DNA of 64,000 nucleotides from Oscheius tipulae (Eukaryota; Nematoda; Chromadorea; Rhabditida; Rhabditidae). Of the stretch, positions 24,548 through 35,300 are shown piece after piece; positions within the stretch are counted from its first letter, which is position 1; each line of letters starts with the position of its first letter. The notes below the pieces were generated by a model that made no database searches, was not told the DNA's origin, and worked only from the letters and a program-made list of their open reading frames with translations. Location: NCBI GenBank assembly GCA_037178975.1, contig JASJZH010000005.1, positions 6,448,001-6,512,000 of the forward strand. Reading direction: 5' to 3'. The position numbers were made by a program, and so were the translations under genes.

Positions 24548-26034
24548 ATGACGTCGCGGCTGGAGAAAAAAGTTATAACGTGCCTGGAAAACAAGGAATT
24601 CTACGAAGCGCATCAGGTCTATCGCACATTGTATTCAAGATGGCTCGCCGCCGGACGATATGCCGACGTCATGGCTCTCCTCTACGATGGAGCCAACAGA
24701 CTTTTCGCAGGTTAGTTATTACTATTTCTAGTGTTTAAATCACGGTTTTCAGCCGACGAAATTCAAAGTGCCTTCGATCTGGTCGATTTATTCGCAACAG
24801 CTCTTTTAGAATCCAAGGCTGAGCCTTCTGAAGAGATTTACAGCCGAGTAGAGAAGGTTTCCTAATCGTAATCCATATAAAATCTTTGGGTTAAGCTCCT
24901 ACAGAATTTGATAGCCAATAGTAGCGAGGGAGAAGACAAGAAGCAGACGGCCGTCGACGCGAGGAACAAATTTGTGGCCGATTGTGTCAACTGGTCGCAG
25001 AAGATGGCTACAAAAAATCGTGAGAAGAAGAGAGGTCTCTCGGAGCTACACCACCGAGTCGCGAAGGTTTTCTGGAAGAGTGAGCTCTACGAGCAGGCCC
25101 GGAATCATCTTCTCGTGGCCGAACAGCCGGAAGAATTCGCCAAATTCCTTGTGGAAATGCACTCGGCGGTCGGACATCCGAGCGAAGACGACCTCTTCGT
25201 CGTGCTGGCCGTCTTACAGGTACTTTTCTTGATCTGTGTTGTTGTAAACACAGCTAATAGTAATTAAGCTAGCAAAATAAAGTAGCTTCGGAAAGATGAT
25301 TGCCCCAAAACGTGAGACCTCGTCTTGCAATTGATTTTTTAAATGAGCGGGTTCTAAACTTTGGTCTCCAACAGAATAAACATTTAGAAAGGCATAATAA
25401 TTGTATTTCCTAGCTGCTCTGCTTGCACCGCGTCAAAACGGCCGACAGTCTACTCCAAACCTACGGAAAACAGCACCCGGCCATCAAGACAGCTGCCTCT
25501 CCCTTTCCACGTCCCCTTTTGAACTTCTGCTGGTTCCTCATCCGCATCATTCCCATGAAAAACGTACGTTTTCACGGGAATACGCTTCGAAAATAGTTGA
25601 ACTCTTAGGTAACCCAGTTCTCCAGTCTCGTCGAGCAGTACAAGGACCATTTGAGCCGCGATCCGACCTATTCTTCCTACTTGATGCGGATTGGCGAGCT
25701 CTTCTTCGGCAAAAAGGCTCCGAGTCAGGGTGGAGGAGGCCTTCTGGGCAGTCTTTTCAAGGGACTCCTCGGTCCGGAAAAGAAGGAAGAGGTCGAAATC
25801 TTCTCTGAATCCGATATGGACGAGGTCGACTCGCTAGAGATGGAGATTGATGACCACAATGTAGGTTTTAATACAAAGAGCTTTCAATTTCTATGAGAAA
25901 ACGTCATTGTTGTTCACTTTCAGCACAATGACGACGATGGCTTCGAGACGGCCGGCGAAGATGAGCCAACTCCACCGCCTTCTTCCTCCTCCAAGAAACG
26001 TCCTGTCATCGATACGATGGACGATCTCGACTAG
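24548..26034 (+). CDS. GET4: GET4, TRC40/BAG6 pathway adaptor
   Basis: GET4 is the helical adaptor that links the Get3/TRC40 ATPase to the BAG6-UBL4A pre-targeting complex for tail-anchored membrane proteins in the cytosol. Exons give TPR-like helical hairpins: YEAHQVYRTLYSRWLAAGRY, MALLYDGANRLFA, HHRVAKVFWKSELYEQARNH, EDDLFVVLAVLQLLCLHRVK, PLLNFCWFLIRIIP, then the conserved end YSSYLMRIGELFFGKKAP and GGLLGSLFKGLLG, as in human GET4. An acidic tail extends beyond the usual length and ends DTMDDLD-stop at 26032-26034. Start: ATG 24548 follows a TTCCCAG acceptor; an in-frame ATG at 24515 lies upstream of that acceptor and is probably not used. Confidence 0.93.
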
Positions 26035-26655
26035 AAGAGCCTTTTTGTAGACAGAACCCCTTTATCCCATGTTAAGTTCTTATCACTCTTTTTTATCTGC
26101 CTACTCGCTTTTTGTCTAAATTATGGGTAGTCAACGATAAACCAATGTTTTAGCCCCTTACCACTTCTCTATGTATTTCTGTTATTCTTTGCTCGAGTAT
26201 TATGACTCTGATGTACTTAATTCAAGAGGAAGCTGGGTGTTTGCAGAGGAAGATGAGAGGGTAGAATAGAGACTCACTTGTCAGTGGGTAGGCTCAGTAG
26301 ATAAGCTTGATTTATTCAGAACAGCCTAGACAACGTGACTGTTTTCCTCAAAAAAGCTGAGTAGTCGGTCATCCGGCTGGATCAAAAGGCCAGACAGATG
26401 GTCTGCCCTTCCTGACTCATTCATTCTGCACTCTCTCCCCTACCTCTGCCGCTTTTCTCTCAATAGTCCATTTTCCGCTTTCTTAATCAGCCATCCCCCA
26501 CGGTCTCTACAAAAAACGCAATCTGTTTACCTTTCGTAAATAGCATAGAGAACTTGTTCGCGCATTGATAAGAATGCCCAAACAATGTTTCATCGCTGCC
26601 TCTTTCTGTTATTCTCGCGTCATTTTTCTCGAAATCAAAAGTACTTTTCCAGAAA
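26035..26655. other. Intergenic between GET4 and PRDX6
   Basis: About 620 bases with a pyrimidine-rich stretch at about 26400-26470. No exon or RNA gene recognised. A TTTTCCAG acceptor ends at 26652, four bases before the PRDX6 start. Confidence 0.5.
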
Positions 26656-28788
26656 ATGAAGCTCGGCGATACGTTCCCTGATTTCAATGCTACGACGGAC
26701 CGTGGCGAGATTCAAAGCTTCTCCCGCTGGGTGGGAGACGGAAAGTGAGTCTGAAACATGATATTTTCAAGCCATTTCAAGCTGGGCCATTTTGTTCTCG
26801 CATCCGGCCGACTTCACTCCTGTCTGTACCACGGAACTGGCCAGAGCTGCAATTCTCGCAGACGAGTTCAAGAAGAGGAATGTGAAGATGCTCGCGGTTA
26901 GTTGTGACTCGGTAGAGACTCACAAGGAATGGATCAAGGATATTTGTGCCTATGCCAAAGAACAGGGAACTGAGATTCAAGGTAAGTAAAGGGTCCGCTA
27001 CTGTTTGTACCATGACAAGATTATACAAATGTGGTCACTGTCTGGGTCACTAACGTTGCTATAGCAGGTAAGGGAAGGGGATAGGACCCAAAAAACAAAG
27101 ACAGACAGCGGGATGTTCATTTCCTATTTTCTACCGGCCACCTTGTCTCCTAGCCATTGACGAGCATCCTTCACCATTCCGCTGCCGCTCTTCTTGGCCT
27201 CTTCGATCTTTTTCCTGGCACTATCGATGGCTTCCTCTCCCAGCTGACCGGCCTTCTTCTGTCCCTCCTTGGCTGCCTCGTAGACTTTCTTTGAGCCTTC
27301 CTTGACCTTCTCGGATCCGTTCTTTGCTAGTTCGGTTGCCTTCTTCCGAGCCTCCTTTCCAGCCTCCTGAGCCTTCTTGTTGCCGATGGGAGCGAGTTCA
27401 CCAGCTCCTTCCTTGATCTTGATAGCAGGCGTCTTGGGAGCCTTGGTGGCCAAGGTGCGCAGGAGAAGAAAACGCGACGACGACAGCATGGCTAGAGTGA
27501 CGAAGATGAGTTCCTTTGGTAGTTTCATATTGGAGAGTTTTTACAAAAGTTATTCTTTGCTTTCAACCAAAGGTTTTGTTACAAAACATTGCAAATTACA
27601 GTAGTTTTCTAGTTCTGCAGTAATTAAAGACGTTCCAGAGTAGTTTCACAGAAGCAAACTTTTAGATAAAACAGACTTCTCAATTAATCACTTGACAGGA
27701 TTCAACTTCTCAATTGGATAGTGTTATCGGACACAGAATCGTAGACACCAGTGAATTTCCGTCTTCATCTTACTGTTCCTCAACAGTTCATAGTATCCGT
27801 TCCCTATACATCTCCCACTTTCAGCCGACAAGTTCCCCTACGAGATCATCGCCGATGAGAATCGTGAACTGGCCATGATTCTCGGTATGCTCGACCCGAT
27901 GGAGCTGGACAAGAAGGGCATGCCGGTCACTGCCAGGGCCGTCTTCTTCATCGGACCCAAAGTGACTCTCCGCTCCATGATCCTGTATCCTGCAACTACT
28001 GGTCGTGACTTCAAGTATATATCTAGCAAAACACTCCAGGCTCTAACTAAATTTAGTGAGATTCTTCGCGTCATCGACTCTCTTCAGCTCACGGACAAGC
28101 ACCCCATTGCCACTCCGGAGGGCTGGAAGCAGAGTTCCGACTGTATGGTTCAGCCGTCTTTGGCTCGCGAGGAGGCAAGTAATTTTGACTGAAACGGTTC
28201 TCTGATACATGGCAGAGTAATTTGTGTGTCCGAGGTTATAGGGCCTCCAAATGGATTTCCGGATGAGAGAGCTAAAGTTATTTCCTGTGTGAGAGGTGCC
28301 ATATTTGCCCCTCGTTTAGTATGGCTCCCCGTTCGCCTCGGCAGACTATAAGGTCGAGGCCTGGGAAAAACAATGGAAAATTTAATGGCTTCATTTAATT
28401 GAATACTTCTCCAAAGTTCATTGACTTTTTTCCTGATGTGAAGCCTAGTTTTTAGAAGAAAAGCTTATGACTAGACTTATCGGGACAGTGTCCTCTAACA
28501 AACTAGACTTGTTAGCTACCTTTGAGTAAGAGTTGGTGCGCAGTGACAGAAATGATGATGTCTGGACAATAAAGTTGGTGCATCTTTTTGAGCTTTGGCG
28601 CCAATATATGTGTCAATTTCAAGACAGCTGATCATAAGTCGGAGCTACGATAACATTGACCGAACACCTGTCTCTCAGACTCCTTCAGTCAGAAATTTAG
28701 ACTTACAAGTGTACCCTGAGGCATAGCTCTCACCCTTTGAATAAATCATCGCACTATCTAATTCTCTTCGAAGAAGAATTAACCCCGC

Positions 28789-28825
<37 letters not shown>

Positions 28826-28921
28826 GTCTTTTTTCAGGCTACGAAGCTCTTCGGCGACAAGATGAAAGAGCAGGCTCTTCCGAGCGGCAAGTCCTACATG
28901 CGTTTCGTTTCTCAACCATAA
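26656..28921 (+). CDS. PRDX6: 1-Cys peroxiredoxin (PRDX6 type)
   Basis: A peroxidase that reduces hydrogen peroxide and phospholipid hydroperoxides with a single catalytic Cys. Exons 26656-26744, 26782-26981, 27825-28014, 28057-28174 and 28838-28921 sum to 681 bases (226 residues; human PRDX6 is 224). Motifs: [15 protein letters not shown] at the N-terminus, the active site [13 protein letters not shown] with Cys near residue 47, [34 protein letters not shown].., [23 protein letters not shown], and the end [14 protein letters not shown]. The last intron must start with GC (GAG|GCAAGT); a GT four bases on breaks the frame. The third exon is preceded by an 843-base intron that holds an antisense gene. 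Confidence 0.96.
27124..27528 (-). CDS. LEA-like amphipathic-repeat protein nested in a PRDX6 intron
   Basis: A single uninterrupted 134-codon frame lying wholly inside PRDX6 intron 2 on the opposite strand. The first 30 residues ([20 protein letters not shown]) are hydrophobic then basic, fitting either a signal peptide or a mitochondrial leader. The rest is hydrophilic, rich in Lys, Glu, Ala and Gly, with loose 11-residue periodicity ([20 protein letters not shown], then [15 protein letters not shown]). This is like group 3 LEA proteins and apolipoprotein-type amphipathic helices. LEA proteins of nematodes protect against desiccation; whether this one does is inference. It ends KVAGRK-stop. 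Codon composition looks coding rather than intronic. Conserved splice sites are not needed. Confidence 0.7.
   Translation of the reverse strand: MKLPKELIFVTLAMLSSSRFLLLRTLATKAPKTPAIKIKEGAGELAPIGNKKAQEAGKEARKKATELAKNGSEKVKEGSKKVYEAAKEGQKKAGQLGEEAIDSARKKIEEAKKSGSGMVKDARQWLGDKVAGRK
28175..28837 (+). other. GC-AG intron of PRDX6
   Basis: A 663-base intron with donor GAG|GCAAGT and acceptor TTTTCAG|GCT. The flanking residues REE|ATKLFG match the PRDX6 family (EEEAKKLF in human). Using the GT at 28178 would shift the frame. It contains a TTGGCGCCAA palindrome and an (AG)16 tract near its 3' end. Confidence 0.8.
28791..28822 (+). repeat. (AG)16 microsatellite
   Basis: Thirty-two bases of perfect AG repeat inside the last PRDX6 intron, ending only 15 bases before the 3' splice site. 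Confidence 0.97.
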
Positions 28922-29103
28922 TTGTCTTGTCATCCAGGCACCTCTTGACAGGCGGAACTCTTCAATTTCACCCCCCAGCCTCGTCCCCTGACACCTCCCT
29001 CGTTTATCACCAGGCGCCATCCACTCTCCGGTTTTTCGATTCTGCCTTATATCTCTCAATGTTAAATTCATACTTCTTCACATAATAAATCTTTTGTAGA
29101 TTG

Positions 29104-29112
29104 CAGATTGTG
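29104..29112 (+). promoter_or_regulatory. Probable trans-splice acceptor of the small peptide gene
   Basis: TTGCAG ending at 29106 lies six bases before ATG 29113. An AATAAA at 29084-29089, probably the PRDX6 poly(A) signal, is only about 15 bases before it. Confidence 0.4.
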
Positions 29113-29778
29113 ATGAGATTGCTCTTTCTTTTTCTACTCCTCATTGGATGGGTGTCTGGGAATGCGTTCTTCTTTTTTGGGATTCATTCTCAACTCTTCA
29201 GAGAGCATCCTCGACGGTGAGTGGATTCTTTTGCGGAAAGTCACGAAGTTTCCGTGAAAGAAAGAAACAAAGACGAGGGTGAGAGAAAAAGAGGAGCAGT
29301 AATATAGGAAGGCAAGAGACATGATTATTGGTGAGACCAGTTTGCTTCCAAAGTTTTCCCAATATATCTTGATAGAAATTTGATTGACGTCCTTAAGAGC
29401 TAGACATTCTCCCCAGAGATCTCTGATTTCCAGTAAACACGACAAACGTTGTAACTGGGATGCAATTTCCGTGCTAGGATAGCATTTGACTCAAGGGCAG
29501 ATAGTCATGCATTTGGGATTCTTACGATAGTTCAAAGTCAAGAGATCGGATGCCCCAAATGGGGCTTCTTCTCTAGAAAACAAACGACGTGGGAGTGGGG
29601 GTTTCTCTCGAGTGCAGTTTTAATCGAGCCGTCAAGAGCTTTCACACAGCCCGTTTGAAGGATTAGAGAGCATAAATGGAAACGTTATTAGTCCACAAAT
29701 TCTCTTTTTAGGATACCGCCGCCGGTTCCACTCGTCGTCGATGACACTTACAAGCTCCTGAACAACACTACAACCTGA
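29113..29778 (+). CDS. Small secreted peptide, 56 residues
   Basis: Two exons, 29113-29216 and 29712-29778, total 171 bases. The first exon encodes a clear signal peptide (MRLLFLFLLLIGWVSGNA), then FFFFGIHSQLFREHPRR, where the Arg pair is a possible convertase site. The second encodes IPPPVPLVVDDTYKLLNNTTT. Two NNT/NTT sequons lie at the end. No Cys in the mature part and no amidation Gly at the dibasic site. AATAAA follows at about 29797. Not recognised as a known family; a secreted peptide or a cuticle/innate-immunity peptide is possible. It sits 192 bases after PRDX6 on the same strand. Confidence 0.6.
29217..29711 (+). other. Intron of the 56-residue peptide gene
   Basis: A 495-base intron (CG|GTGAGT to TTTTTAG|G), unusually long for so small a gene here. 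Nothing else was recognised inside. A minus-strand open frame over it has no family features. Confidence 0.5.
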
Positions 29779-29976
29779 ACTCAATCTTCTCGGCACTAAT
29801 AAAAAGTGATCTCTTCAAAAAGTTTTATTTGATAAATGAACTGTAACATATATATTGGTGAAACAGTAACCGATAGAGTATGTCAATGTCTGACAGGAAT
29901 AGAGTACTTGTACTGAAGACGACTATGCAGAGAGTGAGCTCATTTTGAGCCAAACTGGATCACGGGAAGAGAGAGA

Positions 29977-32377
29977 TCAATGGATCGGCTGTTTGAGATA
30001 GATGCCCTTGGCCAGTTTCGAAATCTGGCACTTGTCCATCAGATCGATACAATGCAGATAGCTCCTTCTCTTCTCGGCAATGTCGATGAAGGTGGCTATT
30101 GTGACCAGACAGAGCCCGAGCTTCTCCGTCCCGCGTTGCATACCGTACTGGCTTATTAGGTACTGAAATTTAGGATTTTGGTATTAAAAAGTGGTCACGT
30201 ACCTTGCGGAAGATGCTGACCAAGTGCTCTCTTTTCTCCTTGATGGCTCGTTGCGATTCTTGACAACAGTCGACTTCTGAAATTTCCGAGGTTCTTTGCA
30301 GAGCACAGGCAGTTTCAGCTTTTGTAGTAGGTATGCACCTTGATAGCTCTTTAGAAATTACAAGGATTCAGATAGTCAACGGCGTCATGATTCCTGTCAA
30401 CTGTTTTCAGGAACCCATCTTCATCCACTTCGGAAAGAGAGCCGCCCTCTTTAAGAGAGACTTCTTCAACAACATGGCTACCCTTCGTGGCAAGGGAGAT
30501 GTTGTACAGAAGAGGAAGAGAATTTCTTCAACAACAATCATGGAAAGAGATACCTCTTCAATGACTTGGCTGCTCATCATGTATAATCAATAAAATACTT
30601 TTTCGTATTCATGTGATGATCACAACCCTAGTCTTTTGTCTCTCTCTAGGACCCTCTCTTCCTTCTTCGTCTCCTCTCTACCAGTCAACTTACCTTTCTA
30701 CTACCGAAACTAGGCCAAGACCTTAGACGCAGCTGGATGACTTTTATCTAAACTCACCACTGCTGAAAAGGGCGATTGTCTTGAACATGACGAACTCGGG
30801 CATCGAGAGCTGAAGACGTCGTATCACATCGACCGGTCGACAATAGCATTCTCGGTAGTAGAGTTCGTATTGGCGACGGCTGAAAAGCTTTTCGGTTTCT
30901 TCAGAAATCAATTCTCGAAATTCTATTGCCCGATCAGTAAACATACGTTCTACGAATCTCTCTACTGGATTTATCGCTCCCAGCGACACTGGTGCTGATC
31001 TTTCTGTTTTACGGGCTTGAGATCACAACAGATTCAAAAAGTCTTTGAACTCACTTGTTCTTGACGACCTGATAGTAGAGGGCGTTGATTCCATCGGGGA
31101 AGACAAGGCTGTCGCAGTGTTCCTGGGCCGAGTAGTAGGATTGGGTGATGATCTGGACACAGCCGCCCACTTTGTACATTATTTCAAACTGAATTTGTCG
31201 TTTACTCTATCCTTCTCTCCTCTTACCTTGTCCTGTTTAGTCAGCGTCTGAAAATCCATGAATGTCTTTGCGAATTCGACTGTCAGGTACAAATCGGCTA
31301 CCATCCAGAATCGAACAGGATTCTTCTTGTACATTTCGACTGGGGCTGATACTTGAGTATCCTAAAGAATCGGTAATTCAAAGCATTACAAAAATTCAGT
31401 ACCTGGATTTCAATTTTGTGACCGTACTGACCAAGACGGCAGGGAAAGTCGATGAGGTCTTCGAGAGGAACATCCGGGTAGATGGAGAAAGGGAACTCTT
31501 GACCCCGGAGGTTTTTGACGGCCAGTTCACGATGAACCTATGGATTCGAAGTAAGCAGAAATAAGCAAAACCAACAATCATGTCCAGAGCCATCATATGA
31601 TCAACGTCTTCCGTCTTGACAGTTTGTAGCAGCGGTACTAGACTCATGTCCTTTGCCTGTTGTCCCGTCTCGTGCTCATCCGAGTCGATCTCTTCCTTCT
31701 CTACTATGACCGAGGATGCTGGGAACTGAATCGCCTTAGGGTTCATCCCTGCAGCTACACATTTGGAGAAACGACAGGCTCGACAAGCGCATCGGAAGTC
31801 TGAAGTCTCTATATTATAGATCTGTTGAAAAGTTGAAATACCCTTGGTAAATTCACAGTTCCCACCGCGAGAGCATACGAAACGACGACGGTTGATAACG
31901 GTTCGACGGAAAAAAGTCTTACAACCATTGCAGCTCAAAACATCGTAATGGTAGCCGGTCGGCTGAAACTTTTTCAATTAGGCCGTTTACAGTATTTCAT
32001 AATTCGTCTAACTATTTTGAGCTACTCTAAGCTATTTTGTAGTCTGATAGCCAAAGTGTAACATTTTGTGCTCACCCTATCTCCACAAACGGCGCACTTG
32101 TGAATAGGACTCTTTCGAACATTTCTGATCTTCTTTACTGGGGCCTTCACTACTGGAGCAGGAATTTCAAACGGCGGATCGTCGTCCAGAGGAGGTGATC
32201 CAGAAGCTGAAGATGAAGCGCAAGATCCACTGGAATCTGTGAGGCTCTGAAAGTTATTCTTGCAAAAAGTTGTGAGGCAGGACATACCCAAAGGCCAATA
32301 ATACTGTCGGCGATGGGCTGACACCCGTTTCGCGAACGATCCGTTGAGAGCTTGTAGTGCGGCTGGGCAATTTCCAT
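29977..32377 (-). CDS. Nuclear hormone receptor (nematode supplementary type)
   Basis: A ligand-regulated or orphan transcription factor of the expanded nematode NHR class. The DNA-binding domain is complete: finger 1 [20 protein letters not shown] (32.1-31.9 kb) with P-box [10 protein letters not shown], finger 2 [11 protein letters not shown] and [16 protein letters not shown]. The ligand-binding domain follows: [60 protein letters not shown], then [20 protein letters not shown], ending GIYLKQPIH-stop at 29979-29977. The start is ATG 32377 ([10 protein letters not shown]), whose exon ends at GTATGT in frame with [10 protein letters not shown]. Not closely related to receptors A-C further right, whose spacers differ. 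An intron at 30757-30277 holds a plus-strand peptide-like gene. Confidence 0.88.
30333..30593 (+). CDS. Putative peptide precursor in an NHR intron (5' end uncertain)
   Basis: An 86-codon plus-strand frame inside an intron of the minus-strand receptor. From about 30385 it reads [11 protein letters not shown], then [23 protein letters not shown] is an amidation plus dibasic cleavage signal, and further KR/RKR sites follow. The stop codon overlaps CAATAAAATA, a poly(A) signal, supporting a transcript in this direction. MIPVNCFQ resembles the signal-peptide end MVPVNCLQ of the gene at 50711, also at the base level. The annotated first residues ([13 protein letters not shown]) are not a signal peptide, so the true 5' end may be in an upstream exon, possibly joined at the ATTCAG near 30366. 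A neuropeptide role is inference. Confidence 0.45.
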   Translation: MHLDSSLEITRIQIVNGVMIPVNCFQEPIFIHFGKRAALFKRDFFNNMATLRGKGDVVQKRKRISSTTIMERDTSSMTWLLIMYNQ

Positions 32378-35300
32378 TCGTTAGAGACAACTGACTAGGG
32401 TGATCTGAAACGTTCGATGGTTTACTGAGAGTTTAAGAAAGATAAGATGTAAGAGTTCTGAGTTCAAACAGTTATAAAAGATATGGATGGACTGAATACG
32501 AAAGCTACAACAATCAACCGGTATCATGAGCAATAAGTTAAGGTTTTGCCGTAGCCTGGAACATCTGAGTGACCATTTGGTCCCGTCTTTCGGAAAGCAA
32601 ATCACTGTTGACAGAAGAGACCCAGTGAGGAAAAAACAAAAGGAACAAATTGAACTGTCACATGAACAGGCTGCGGAAAATCAATGGGCCTGACTCTCGG
32701 GGACGAGAGAAAAGAGCGCCCGGTTGTTATCACAAGACCGAAAGTTTTGGCCAAAAGTGACCAACAAAGAGACAAGAACAGTATCCAGGGGTCCAGAGAT
32801 TGATTAGATTCGCCCGGTCGATATGGTCGGACTGTCACTGGAATGGTTGAACAAACGACAGTGCCGGAGAATTCTTTGGTCGATTACTGACAGAATGAGG
32901 TTCAAAAGAGACATAGCAAGTGCTGAGCAAGGTTCATGAACTATTTCTTGCAGAAAATAGAGAAAAGTAGAATCTCTGCCACGTCACTTTGGTTCTGCGC
33001 ATGTTTGGTCATCGATTCGAGTTGTAAAAACGATTCCCAACGGTGAACTTACGAGTTTTCGAGATTTCTCTCTATTGCGACCGTTCCGAAAGGAAGTACA
33101 CCGGGGAAAAGGTCACAGCCAAATGACATTGTTCTTTGCGCTATTCAGAGTTCGACGACGTCATCGAGAAGAGCTGTTTGAACAGAAGCAATGACTTAAG
33201 GCTATTCAATGCATGACTCTGTTCATCTAACTAATTTTGAAATCAGATGTGACCTGAAGAAGGAAATGACATTAGAATTAGAGAAGTAGAAAGGCTGACA
33301 ATCCAACTTTCTCAATTGGTAACAAGCATCTGTCTGTAAAACTTGCCAAATGTTATCATTTACAGTTTTTGGTAAGCTGAGTTGAAAAATTGTCAAGCAG
33401 TTCGAGATGTTAAAAGAGCACTGGGTAGCTCCGCCATGAACGTTAGCGACTGGTAAATGTATAACCCGAATGCGCATGCCAAGAAGGTTATTATATAAAC
33501 TAGCAACCGTATCACATGTAAACCGTCAAAGTTCAACACAAGAAAAAGTAGAGACATAGTCACGCCACCTGTGATCATCGACTTTTCATAATAGTCATAC
33601 TATTTGATCAGCTAGAAATGGAACGAAGTGAGAGAAAGGAAAGACTAGAGATTCAATCGGGTGGCGTGATCAATAGTTGTGCGAAATTGTGTCCTTCCCC
33701 CACTCTATGTGGGGGAAGCTGGTTCGTCCAACATGGTGCAGATGTAGGGAGGAAGGCTAAAAAGCAAACGCTTGCAGATATACAGTATCTCGTTTTGTTG
33801 TAAAAGATTAGAAAGGAAACTGCCGATACTACGGATTACTCGACGTCGTGGGCGTATCAAAACGTTTGTTCTTTTGATTAATGGGGTAAGTTGATTGGAA
33901 CCGGAACAAGAAACACTTCAGTCTGGCTGTACAATGGCACCATTACTCAAAGATGAATGGTAAATGAGCAAATTACAAGTTTCGCACAACGACAGCAATA
34001 TGTATATCGAAAACCTTCTTTAGGTTACAGTCGCAGAACTGTGACTCGTGTCGAAAAAGCTCTAAAGAAAGAAAACGGAGCTCCGACAGAGTTTCGCCAG
34101 AAAGCTACCGCTCTGGCTGCATGAACAGCACGCCCGAAACGTTGGCAAACAAACGGTGGAATCGCGAGAGAGAGACCGAGGCGAAAGTTGGTCTCTTCGG
34201 GCAGGAGACGTCATGAAGACTGAATTTCAGTTAAAAAAGTGTTGCGTCTCAATATTTGGTCAATCTCGCTACTGTTGATCTTAACTCATAATAGGGTTCC
34301 GAGAATGTATTGCCACGTCAAAAAACGTGGCAGAGACCAACAAATGCACAGTTTGATCTTTAGGCTCTTTGAAAAGGGGGACGAGAATAGGAACAAATGA
34401 TTGATAATCCTAACGAATGATGCCGATCGAAACTATTCTGGGCTCTCTCCCTACATCAGAGATCCGTTTGGGGAATCCCATGCCGCAAGATAAGAAGGAG
34501 CACATCTCCCGTGACGCAGGACTGCTCAAACAGACCGGATAAGCTGTTATTTCGTTTAGAGGCTAGTACAAATTCGAAAAAGAAACATTTTCTGGTCCAA
34601 GTGCCAAACAGTTGTTTTGCTCGCATGGATTATCAACATAAAGAGACTGTTTTGATATACGGGAAGAGGACAAAGATTATACAGAAGGCAAGGGGTGCAC
34701 TTGTGCTCACTGGTCGTCTCAATTTACAGAGAGCTCCTCCCTATGACTAACTGTGACTGAAGTGACTAAACAAATAAGTATTTGATCAGCTCAAGCTACT
34801 ACAAGATGAAATTAAAGACGAATGATCTTCTGTGATGATGAAGAAAGCTTCAAAACACAGTAATCTGATCTGGCTCACTGGAAAAACTATGACATGCACA
34901 ATGCGTTTTGCGGCATCTGATGGATTGTTTCTGTTAGATGGGAGCCTAGTTTGTTCAGCCGGCAGCGGCAGAGGCAGGGAAGTGAAAAGGAATGGTCAGG
35001 CAAGTGACTGTTTGTTTTCCTGAATGCAAATGTGAGAAGGCGATGAGTGACTCTGTAAGAGATCAATAAGTTTAGATGGTTGGCGAAGTAATAGAGACCG
35101 GTTGAACAAATATTTATGAACAGCGTGTAGTTTAGAGGCGAAGGTGAGTTGCGCGGGGAGACCGGAAGAATAACATGGCAACGCGCGGCTAGTGCAAGGG
35201 CCCTCAGAAGAGTCAGTAGTACTCTGGCTCCCCATTTTCTTAATTCCCTTTACTTACAGTTTTTCATCTTGTTCACCGTATGCTAGAGAAGTAGGAGTAT

